Positions 53,341-60,054 of a stretch of 64,000 bases of DNA are shown piece after piece. The translations under genes were made by a program, and so were the position numbers. Origin of the DNA: Candidatus Polarisedimenticolia bacterium (GTDB lineage: Bacteria > Acidobacteriota > Polarisedimenticolia > Gp22-AA2); the NCBI GenBank assembly GCA_036001465.1, contig DASYUH010000055.1:47301-111300 (forward strand), written 5' to 3'. Position 1 is the first letter of the stretch. Each line of letters starts with the position of its first letter. Under the pieces are notes generated by a model. The model ran no database searches and was not told the origin of the DNA. It was given only the letters and a program-made list of their open reading frames with translations.

Positions 53341-53376
53341 GGGTGGGCTGGATCTCCCTTCCGCATAGCGCTTTCG

Positions 53377-53685
53377 CTACTTGAGCTCCTTCGCCCTCGC
53401 GATCGCCGCTCTCACGCCCTTTACCGCTTTGACCTCCCTCACCTGCGCCTTCTGCCGCGGCTTCAGCTGCCGCATGTAGCCCATGTAGCGGCCCTGGAGG
53501 ACCATGGAGGCGCGGGCCTTGGCGGAGAGTCGGGGACGAGAGCGACCGTTGGCTTTCTGGGCTCCGTTCAATGCCACCCCTGCTGATAGCAACGGGGTCA
53601 GGCGACGGAGAGAACGATCGAACGCCTTGAGGGTCTGACGGAGGCTTAGGATTTCATTGCTGACACGACGGTGGAGACTGGCCAA
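53377..53685 (-). CDS. Small basic protein of unknown function
   Basis: This 102-residue, Arg/Lys-rich protein has an N-terminal coiled coil (NEILSLRQTLKAFDRSLRRL), a RSRPRLS patch that could touch DNA, and a conserved-looking LQGRYMGYMRQLKPRQKAQV end. The last block resembles hypothetical proteins I have seen in related genomes. It may bind nucleic acid. Confidence 0.55.
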   Translation of the reverse strand: MASLHRRVSNEILSLRQTLKAFDRSLRRLTPLLSAGVALNGAQKANGRSRPRLSAKARASMVLQGRYMGYMRQLKPRQKAQVREVKAVKGVRAAIARAKELK

Positions 53686-53827
53686 GGATAGCCCTCCTAT
53701 TCACCAGACTAAGTGTTCCGATCCCGAACTGACAATGGGAGTGTACACGCAAGGAAGCAATTAGTCGTTGCCGCCAGGATCCAAAAACACCCGACCGGGC
53801 GAGGCCCGAGTCCGGCTGGTAGCCAGC

Positions 53828-54676
53828 CTAGGGGGTTGTCACCGCGCCAGGAGCGGTGCGATGGATGGCTTGTGTCCGTGCAGGACTAGCCTTGTCACCA
53901 AACTCTCGCCTGAAGCGCCCCTTGTATTCCTTTACCAAGTCTCCTCTATGCCACTTGAAAACCCCATTAGAAGCGTTGAATGCATCGAGGAGACAGACAT
54001 AGGCAATCTCAAGAGTCTTCCTCTCTTCGGTGGTTGGCATGGAGGGACCGTCATCCATTCCTTCTCCAACGCGCAGATAGGAATGCACTGAGCGTGGATC
54101 GGTGTGCAGCATCTGGCAGGCGAGAACATAATAGAAATACAGGTTCTTGCAATTCCCGTCACGGGCACGCTCTGCTATGCCCTCTGAGGACCAACTCCTG
54201 GTGAGCCCCTTATAGTTCGGACGCCTGGAGAGAAGAGCGGTGTACTCCGCCTCAACCTTCTTCATCACGTGCGGAGGAATAGGATACTCATGGAACGCCT
54301 TCTCCATTCGTCTCATCCAGTCACGCTTGCCGATGACGATGTAGTCGGCGAATTGGCGCCCACGCGTTCCCGGCTTCCGAAGGATGTAGAACATGTCGAT
54401 CACACCTTCGGTGAGACCTCTCAGTAGACTCTGCGCATCCTGAGCAAACCCGCTCGAGAACAGTGTGTAGGCAGCCTGAGTTGTCTTGTATGCGCGGACG
54501 AAGAGATGAAGAACCACAACCTTTTGCGCACTACGAGGTTGCCAGCCCTCGGGGAGTTTCCGCAAGGCTTGTCCCACATCCGCCATCAAGTCGTATAGAG
54601 CAACCAGAGGCTGGTGGTGCTCTTCCCAGATCTTCTCAATCAAGGCATCAGGTGGCCAGTTCGGTCTACCTATCAT
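53828..54676 (-). CDS. DUF5677-family protein
   Basis: This 282-residue protein starts MIGRPNWPPDALIEKI. The core (FVRAYKTTQAAYTLFSSGFA, DAQSLLRGLTEGVIDMFYI, YFYYVLACQMLHTDPRSVHS) matches the DUF5677 family, helical proteins often found in defence or accessory islands. No catalytic residues are established. It lies downstream of, and in line with, the TAC operon. Confidence 0.75.
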   Translation of the reverse strand: MIGRPNWPPDALIEKIWEEHHQPLVALYDLMADVGQALRKLPEGWQPRSAQKVVVLHLFVRAYKTTQAAYTLFSSGFAQDAQSLLRGLTEGVIDMFYILRKPGTRGRQFADYIVIGKRDWMRRMEKAFHEYPIPPHVMKKVEAEYTALLSRRPNYKGLTRSWSSEGIAERARDGNCKNLYFYYVLACQMLHTDPRSVHSYLRVGEGMDDGPSMPTTEERKTLEIAYVCLLDAFNASNGVFKWHRGDLVKEYKGRFRREFGDKASPARTQAIHRTAPGAVTTP

Positions 54677-54703
54677 CTGGTGCGCTCTCGGCACGTGCCC
54701 AAC

Positions 54704-55165
54704 TCAACAGAATTGCCGCGACAGCAGCGGCAATCCTCGAGGCGTCAGGGCATCCAAAGTGAGATGGGAGATGTAGCCTCCTATGAACCCTGCGGCGAAT
54801 CCGGCAAGCAGCCTCCAAAACAGTTCGGCTAGAAAGTAGACAATTGTCTTGACTGGATGGGTCTCAGCGGCTCGAAGCGTTTGATACTCTCCGGCCAAGT
54901 GTCTACATTCCTTCTCCCAGGCACCTACAGTCTTCAACGTCCTGATCGCCAGAGCCTGGATCGTCAGGCTGTGGCAAACGTCGCGGTGCCAGGAGCTTGT
55001 TGCTGGCTCGAGGACGTCAGGAGTGATGCCGCCGAGCCAACCGCCCAAAGTCCCGCCGCCAATCTCAACGATCTGATTAAAATCGCCCTCACCGCTGCTG
55101 CGACAGGCAGTGATGAGGGTTCCAATGAGCGCTCCGGTCGTCGCATGATCTCGGCGGCAGGCCAA
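54704..55165 (-). CDS. DUF457/YdjM-like membrane hydrolase
   Basis: This 153-residue protein starts at a TTG 2 bp after the YjzC-like stop. The family pattern HATTGALIG, then ITPDVLEPATSSWHRDVCHS and a final GGYISHLTLDALTPRGLPLL, matches DUF457 (YdjM-like, predicted metal-dependent membrane proteins). The metal-binding His and Asp positions are kept. Membrane segments lie near the C-terminal half. It is part of the TAC run. Confidence 0.7.
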   Translation of the reverse strand: MACRRDHATTGALIGTLITACRSSGEGDFNQIVEIGGGTLGGWLGGITPDVLEPATSSWHRDVCHSLTIQALAIRTLKTVGAWEKECRHLAGEYQTLRAAETHPVKTIVYFLAELFWRLLAGFAAGFIGGYISHLTLDALTPRGLPLLSRQFC

Positions 55166-55167
55166 AT

Positions 55168-55359
55168 TTATCCTCGTCCCGACTTATTCTTGGTTCTGTC
55201 AACGATCTGGTAGCCACCTCCGGGCTTAGGCGTAGGCGGAAGAGGCCTACCTTTTGGAACAGTAACCTCATGTCCGGTTTGGCCACCACGCGGTCCAATC
55301 CTTTCGTACTGGCCGGAAGCAGGGGCGTTCTGTCCAGGTCTTAGCGGCTGCTTGCTCAT
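55168..55359 (-). CDS. YjzC-like small protein
   Basis: This 63-residue protein, MSKQPLRPGQNAPASGQYER then TVPKGRPLPPTPKPGGGYQ, matches the YjzC-like pattern (PG-x-x-APxSG-Y, EV-x-x-KGxxxPPT). Its ATG overlaps the SecB-like stop as ATGA, so it is translated with the TAC genes. Its function is unknown. Confidence 0.7.
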   Translation of the reverse strand: MSKQPLRPGQNAPASGQYERIGPRGGQTGHEVTVPKGRPLPPTPKPGGGYQIVDRTKNKSGRG

Positions 55360-55859
55360 TTCGCTTCGCCTTTCATTGAGGGTTCGGGTTGTGTGGAATC
55401 CTTCGGTCCCGCATTCAACCGGAAAACTGGAGCAACTATTCCTGGAATACCCAGCCTGCCTGCAGTGTTCTGAAGCAGCTCACGCCAGTATGGCCACGCG
55501 TTGTATACACCATTCGTTTCGGCGAAGGCCTGAACCGCTTCTGGTCTAAACGACTTCAGAGATTCTCCCGGCACGCTGTAGCGCAAGGCAAGGGTGGCGG
55601 AGATGTCCGCAACGCTTTCCGCGGGGTCAGCACTGAACTTGAGCACGCTCAGAGCGAAGCGCACGAGGACGATGATCTGTCCGGCAGTCTTATCCCTCAT
55701 TCCCGTCGCTTCGGAGCTCCCTGTGCATCGCACCTGCGTCGGGATGTCGGCGATCTCGGTATTTCGCTTCGCGGAGATTTCCCGGCAATTAACACTGACG
55801 AGGTTGACGACATTCGAAATGGCGACCACTTCAGCAAAGTCCAGCGTGGGGTTCGACAT
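55356..55859 (-). CDS. SecB-like chaperone of a TAC system
   Basis: This 167-residue protein has a SecB-type fold. The decisive part is the C-terminal FAETNGVYNAWPYWREL followed by LGIPGIVAPVFRL, the SecB N-G-x-x-N-x-WPY-x-RE signature. Directly upstream are an XRE antitoxin and a HigB-like toxin in the order of Mycobacterium tuberculosis TAC, where such a chaperone protects the antitoxin. Coupled by ATGA to the next gene and 9 bp after the antitoxin. Confidence 0.85.
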   Translation of the reverse strand: MSNPTLDFAEVVAISNVVNLVSVNCREISAKRNTEIADIPTQVRCTGSSEATGMRDKTAGQIIVLVRFALSVLKFSADPAESVADISATLALRYSVPGESLKSFRPEAVQAFAETNGVYNAWPYWRELLQNTAGRLGIPGIVAPVFRLNAGPKDSTQPEPSMKGEAK

Positions 55860-55868
55860 ATTTCTCCT

Positions 55869-56279
55869 TTACGCGGCCACAGCTATGTTTTTGCGAAGCC
55901 GCTTCGGGGGATTAGGGAATTCAGCCGAACATTGGATCTCCGACTTAATCCTAGGAGTAACCTCTGGCTGCATCTCGTAGGTAAAGTCGGCTCGTTTGAT
56001 TCCGGCAATCCTGGCGATACTGACGCGGGCTTCGAACCCAAGGGCGGTGAGAGCCCCCGCCCATGTGCGCAGCGTCAGGTTTCGGGATCCCGTGAGAATC
56101 TGTGTAACGAAGGCGCGGCTCTTGCCGAGCGCCTCCGCCAGTTCGGCCCTCGAGACATCAGCCTGCTTCATTGCCTCAGAAATCGACTCCGTGACCTCCA
56201 GGATGAGCTTCTCGTCCTGGTACGTCCGTCGATACTCAGCATCGGCAAGCAGATCCTCTAGGCCTTGACCGTGAGGCAT
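55869..56279 (-). CDS. XRE-family HigA-like antitoxin with chaperone-dependent tail
   Basis: This 136-residue protein has a helix-turn-helix (SRAELAEALGKSRAFVTQIL, then GSRNLTLRTWAGALTALGFE). After residue 95 or so an extended tail follows (ADFTYEMQPEVTPRIKS, with aromatic and hydrophobic residues up to IAVAA). This is the place of the chaperone-addiction segment in TAC antitoxins. It starts inside the end of the toxin gene (22-bp overlap). It should bind the operator at 56,654 and neutralise the toxin. Confidence 0.85.
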   Translation of the reverse strand: MPHGQGLEDLLADAEYRRTYQDEKLILEVTESISEAMKQADVSRAELAEALGKSRAFVTQILTGSRNLTLRTWAGALTALGFEARVSIARIAGIKRADFTYEMQPEVTPRIKSEIQCSAEFPNPPKRLRKNIAVAA

Positions 56280-56644
56280 TGCTCCTCCTTTGTCTTGCGT
56301 AAGGCGTTCATGATCCGTAAAGCTCTCTGAATCGTTTCAGGTCGCAGCTTCCATTTCTTTTTCCGTTCATAAGCTGCGATGACAAACCGCCGGGCCGGCA
56401 AGAACCCGCCGAGAAAGCGGTGCTGGTTCTTCCTGAACTCCCAAAGCCCGGATCCTGTGACGGTCCGGAAGCGTTCATCGTTTTGTAGTCGACCGAAATC
56501 GGCCAACCTTTGCATCGCCACGTGCAGCGACGCCTTTTCATGACGCACCAGGGAATCGAACACTGCTCGCGTCTCCGATTCGCCATCGGCGTCGGCCGCG
56601 AACTCCACAGTCCCCCACCGACCAGTGGTTCCCGGAATCGTCAC
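56258..56644 (-). CDS. HigB/Gp49-like toxin of the TAC system
   Basis: This 128-residue protein belongs to the phage-derived Gp49-like/HigB family: ETRAVFDSLVRHE, then SGLWEFRKNQHRFLGGFLPA, RRFVIAAYERKKKWKLRPET and IQRALRIMNALRKTKEE. Arg and Lys residues in the conserved strand pair are retained. The predicted activity is ribosome-dependent mRNA cleavage. The start is GTG 56,644. The operator repeat begins only about 10 bp upstream, so the mRNA may be leaderless. Confidence 0.85.
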   Translation of the reverse strand: MTIPGTTGRWGTVEFAADADGESETRAVFDSLVRHEKASLHVAMQRLADFGRLQNDERFRTVTGSGLWEFRKNQHRFLGGFLPARRFVIAAYERKKKWKLRPETIQRALRIMNALRKTKEEQCLTVKA

Positions 56645-56653
56645 TTGTTAATG

Positions 56654-56673
56654 TTAACATAAACATATGTTAA
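56654..56673. promoter_or_regulatory. Operator-like inverted repeat of the TAC operon
   Basis: TTAACAT and ATGTTAA are complementary around 6 nt, and flanking TTAATG repeats extend the AT-rich block in otherwise GC-rich DNA. It is immediately before the toxin start, the expected autorepression site for the antitoxin. Confidence 0.65.
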
Positions 56674-57054
56674 TGTACGCCAAGGAAGTGCCCGCGCAAC
56701 AGGAATCCGCCACGGTCAGCCATTGGATGAAAACAACCCATCGGGCGAGCCACCGAGGCAGTGCAGCACATTGAATGTAGTCGTATCTACAACATAATAA
56801 ATAACATGTCGCCTTCCGCTCCAAGGACGACATGCGGCGAACATCCACCGGCACTGAAGCGGCAGATCTGGCCGGTTTCGGGTTCCCGAGCGGCAGGCAA
56901 CCGGCATTCAAACGGCAGTCTACGGGGCTAAAACAGGGGGTCGCTGCCGCCTCGGCAGGCAGGTGGCTCCGTGCCTACGCATTGAACCGACGAGACTTAC
57001 GGCCCGAGCGTGCTTCCCATGGCAACCGGCAGCGGACCAGAAAAGGCCAGTTCG
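56674..57054. other. 380-bp gap upstream of the array
   Basis: No gene is supported. An AT-rich patch holds a small inverted repeat (TGTAG/CTACA, 56,776-56,791) that could be a promoter or element end. Confidence 0.4.
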
Positions 57055-57203
57055 ATGCCGCTTCCTGGGCCTTTTTCGGGAGGTCGATGCCGCATAAAGG
57101 GCACCTCCGGAGAGGGGTATGCCGCTAGACGGTACTTTGGCGGGAGGTCGATGCCGCTAGATCGACCCTGGCGCGGAGGGCGATGCCGCTTCCTGGGCCT
57201 GGC
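57055..57203 (+). repeat. Five-unit array with exact 32-bp period
   Basis: ATGCCGC begins at 57,055, 57,087, 57,119, 57,151 and 57,183, i.e. every 32 bp. The conserved block is about CGGGAGGTCGATGCCGCTA; the 15 bp or so between blocks differ. Units 1 and 5 share TTCCTGGGCCT after the block. A run of phased binding sites of this sort is typical of transposon ends bound by multi-domain transposases (Mu, Tn7, IS21 types). Confidence 0.8.
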
Positions 57204-57223
57204 CTATCCGGTCAATAAATCAC
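57204..57223 (+). repeat. 20-bp direct repeat, left copy
   Basis: CTATCCGGTCAATAAATCAC occurs here and at 61,864, followed in both places by about 90 bp of weaker homology. The pair brackets the terminase-ParB-methylase segment. Confidence 0.85.
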
Positions 57224-57307
57224 TGGGGCTTCGTCCAGGACAGGACGCCTCGTCCAACAAATCCCGGGCACTTTTACCCAACTCACCGGGATTGCTGCCG
57301 GTCCACC

Positions 57308-58918
57308 TCAAAACCAGATGATCTTCGGGTCCCACATATCCGCTAGGCGATTGGCCGCCATCCAGGCGTAGGTGAAGGCCAGGGAGAAGTGGTCGGGCCC
57401 GGTGCGGATGTATCTGAACCTCTGGGCTCCCGTCTCTTCGTCCTCGTCCAGGATCTTGGCGTCCGCCGCCATGTGCTGGGCGAACTCCACGACGATGGGG
57501 GTCTGACGAGGCAGGACCACCCTTTGCCGCCGAACAGCATCCCGGGAGGCGTCCAGGGCCTCGGTCCGATTGACTTGGACCATCATGGTTCTGTAGTCCC
57601 AAAGGGTTGAGCCCCGTTGATGCTCGTTGAAATAGTTCATGTAGACATGCCCGAGGTGACGCAAGGTGAACTTCCGTGTCTCGTGCGTCTCGGGCAGCCC
57701 ATCGATGACGCACCTCTGCACCTTGAAGCGAACCATGAGATCGTCGAGGCCCGAGAAGTCGTGGCAGACGGCCAGGTGGATGAGGTGCTGGCGAGACTCG
57801 TCCTTCTCATCGCACCAGAGCAGGACCGCGTGGAGCTCCCGGCCGGTGTCGACGCCCATGACGCAGCGAGATTCTCCTTCGACGCGCTCGCGCATCGTGG
57901 CCTCGCCGCAGAGGTTCAGGACTGACATGATGTCCAGCCGGCGCTCGAGGTCGGCCCAAGGAATCCCGATCTTCAGGTTGTAGAACCGGTCTGGGTAGCG
58001 GGTGGTCCGGTACTCCTTGAGGATTTCTCCGGGGTCCACCTTGCTAGAGAAGAGCTGGGAGATGCGGTAGCCGTGTATGGGGCGGTCGGGGAGGTCGGCC
58101 ACCCACTCGCCCTGGTCGACGTCGAGCGCGGCCTGGCAATGCGGGCAGGCCAGGATGCACGACCCGTCCTCGCGGGGCAGGATGATCCGGACCTCCTCGC
58201 CGATTTTCTTCGGGAACTCACGCTCCGGGGCGGTCCATTTCCCGCAGGCGGAGCATTTCAGGGTCCAGTGCCGCTGGTCGCTCTTCTGGTAGCTCTCGTC
58301 TACGCCGTAGTCCGGCAGGGAGGGGTTCGACACCTCGATGACTCGCTTGTAGTCGCTGTGCGACAGGCGTTCCAAGGCCAGGGCCTTGTCAATCGGGTCC
58401 GTCTCGTCCAGCTCATCGAAGATAAGCAGATCGGCAGGAACGGACTTCATCCCCACAGTTGACTGCATCCCCCGCATGTAGAGGTGGGCGTCACCAATCT
58501 TCTTCAGGCCGGTCGTGTCCGTGTCGGTCATCATCCGGGACAGGAACGGGTTGTCTACCAGGAGCGGCGTGACCCGGCTCCGGCTGAAGTCCAGAACATC
58601 GGTGCGGGTCGGGAAGAAGTAGATGACGTTCAGCCCGGTCGCGCACGCGTGCAGGCTCCGGAGAATGGCGTAGGTGCTGCCGCCGACCTGAGCCGCCTTG
58701 CTGACCACGACGTGGGGCGACTGGTCGTCGTAGATGGCCCGCAGGTATTCGTGTCCCTTGAAGCTGAAGGGCCGGCCCTCGAGGCGGATGCGCTTCAGGG
58801 CCCAGGCGGCCAGGGGGTCAGTGAGCGACCTCGTCGCCGGGCTCGCCAGTTCCGTCGTCCTCCGCTTGAGGTAGCGCGTCGAAAATGGCACGACGGATCC
58901 GATCGCGGGTTTCTTCAT
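57308..58918 (-). CDS. Phage terminase large subunit (GpA-like)
   Basis: This 536-residue protein has an ATPase part with the Walker A-like VVVSKAAQVGGSTYA and Walker B DLLIFDELDETDP. A zinc-ribbon insert follows (CSACGKW and CPHC), then an RNase H-like nuclease domain starting GVDTGRELHAVLLW. It cuts and packages phage DNA into the head. It overlaps the small subunit gene by about 100 bp, with no better start codon downstream in frame. No portal or head gene follows, so the phage is incomplete. Confidence 0.9.
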   Translation of the reverse strand: MKKPAIGSVVPFSTRYLKRRTTELASPATRSLTDPLAAWALKRIRLEGRPFSFKGHEYLRAIYDDQSPHVVVSKAAQVGGSTYAILRSLHACATGLNVIYFFPTRTDVLDFSRSRVTPLLVDNPFLSRMMTDTDTTGLKKIGDAHLYMRGMQSTVGMKSVPADLLIFDELDETDPIDKALALERLSHSDYKRVIEVSNPSLPDYGVDESYQKSDQRHWTLKCSACGKWTAPEREFPKKIGEEVRIILPREDGSCILACPHCQAALDVDQGEWVADLPDRPIHGYRISQLFSSKVDPGEILKEYRTTRYPDRFYNLKIGIPWADLERRLDIMSVLNLCGEATMRERVEGESRCVMGVDTGRELHAVLLWCDEKDESRQHLIHLAVCHDFSGLDDLMVRFKVQRCVIDGLPETHETRKFTLRHLGHVYMNYFNEHQRGSTLWDYRTMMVQVNRTEALDASRDAVRRQRVVLPRQTPIVVEFAQHMAADAKILDEDEETGAQRFRYIRTGPDHFSLAFTYAWMAANRLADMWDPKIIWF

Positions 58919-59390
58919 CTGCCACGTTCTCCTTCACCGACTCGATGAAAGCGTCGATCAGACGGCGGATTTCTGCCTGGGCCTGCGCCCTCACTCCTTC
59001 CTCCGTCTCGCCGTTGGCGGACATCCCCTTGGCCACGCGCTGGCCTCTCTGGGCCCGCTCCAGGATGCCGGCAAGCCGATCCATGTCCCGCACGGACATC
59101 GCCTTCTTAGCCTTGAGCTCCTCTGCGAGCTTGGCCAGCAGGACCTCCCAATAGCGGAAGTGGCGGACGTTCAGGGTGACCCGGTCGGTGGCGATCTTCT
59201 CGACGAACATCTGGGCCGCCCGGCGATCGATCTTGAGCAGCAGGCCGTCCCAGTCCTCTTGACGGCGCCACAGGCCCACCGTGTGCGCTTTGACGGCCAA
59301 CCTGGCGGCGATCTCGGAGTTCAGCCGAATCTCGCCGGTCAGGAACAACCGGCGGGCCTCTTCACGCGTCTTGCTTGATACCTTCGCCAT
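58818..59390 (-). CDS. Terminase small subunit-like protein
   Basis: This 190-residue protein has an N-terminal helix-turn-helix (RRLFLTGEIRLNSEIAARLA, VKAHTVGLWRRQEDWDGLLL) and a long helical oligomerisation part, as in DUF1804-type small terminases. It should recognise the packaging site. It overlaps the large subunit on one side and the ParB-like gene by 29 bp on the other. Confidence 0.8.
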   Translation of the reverse strand: MAKVSSKTREEARRLFLTGEIRLNSEIAARLAVKAHTVGLWRRQEDWDGLLLKIDRRAAQMFVEKIATDRVTLNVRHFRYWEVLLAKLAEELKAKKAMSVRDMDRLAGILERAQRGQRVAKGMSANGETEEGVRAQAQAEIRRLIDAFIESVKENVADEETRDRIRRAIFDALPQAEDDGTGEPGDEVAH

Positions 59391-60054
59391 CCGACCTCTC
59401 CTGCAGGAATCGCTTCGCCAGGTTGGTCAGCCCTTTCGCCTTCCGATCGCGCCCCGGCGTGCCGTCGCTGGCAAGCTCGACCGCCTGTTCGATGAGCTCC
59501 TCCTGCTCGGGCGTGACGACGAAGTTCATCACCCGCGGCAAGACCTTCTCGGCTGCCTCGGCCTGGTCGTCGAGGAAGGCGGCGACCTCTTCGGCGGGGA
59601 ACTCCAGCAGCGCATGCAGCTCCTCCAACTGCTTGTCCGTCTCGGGGAGTAGGCCGGCCAGGTCGTCCAGACTCATCTCGCCCAGGAGTTCGTGGACGAG
59701 CTCGGCGCGTCTGAGCGGCTGGTCCTGCCCCTGCAGGCGATTGAGCGTGGCCAGCAGCAGCCTCGCCTCGCGGTCGTTGACCTCCCAGACGTCGCAGCGG
59801 GCTTCGGTGTGCCCGAGGTCCCTGAGCACGGCAACACGGTGGTGGCCGTCGAGGACCTGGTACTTGCCGGGCTCGTCGGGATGGGGCCGGACGACCAGGA
59901 AGGGGTAGCGGCCCGTCCGCTTGATGTGGGCCCGGAGCTTGGACTGCAGGTCGGGCGGCATGACGTTGCTGTTGAGCGGGTGCGCGACGAGATCATCCAG
60001 TGGGACCATGCGCGGTCCTACTCGAACCGGCGCCTTCGTCCCGGTGTCACTCAT
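59362..60054 (-). CDS. ParB-like nuclease-domain protein
   Basis: This 230-residue protein has a ParB N-terminal domain with VPLDDLVAHPLNSN, then YQVLDGHHRVAVLRDLGH (the GxHR phosphate-binding box) and a helical rest. Such proteins are common next to phage terminases and may act as CTPase switches or regulators of packaging. It overlaps the methylase stop by 8 bp. Confidence 0.85.
   Translation of the reverse strand: MSDTGTKAPVRVGPRMVPLDDLVAHPLNSNVMPPDLQSKLRAHIKRTGRYPFLVVRPHPDEPGKYQVLDGHHRVAVLRDLGHTEARCDVWEVNDREARLLLATLNRLQGQDQPLRRAELVHELLGEMSLDDLAGLLPETDKQLEELHALLEFPAEEVAAFLDDQAEAAEKVLPRVMNFVVTPEQEELIEQAVELASDGTPGRDRKAKGLTNLAKRFLQERSDGEGIKQDA

Noticed and set aside
57055..57203. CRISPR array
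   Set aside because: The 32-bp period invites this, but the conserved block is only about 17 bp with 15-bp intervals, blocks vary, and no cas gene is in the window.
57204..57223. Phage attL/attR with the nearby tyrosine recombinase
   Set aside because: The 20-bp repeat pair is 7 kb from the recombinase, has long homologous flanks on one side, and encloses only packaging genes; I keep it as a repeat rather than naming it an attachment site.
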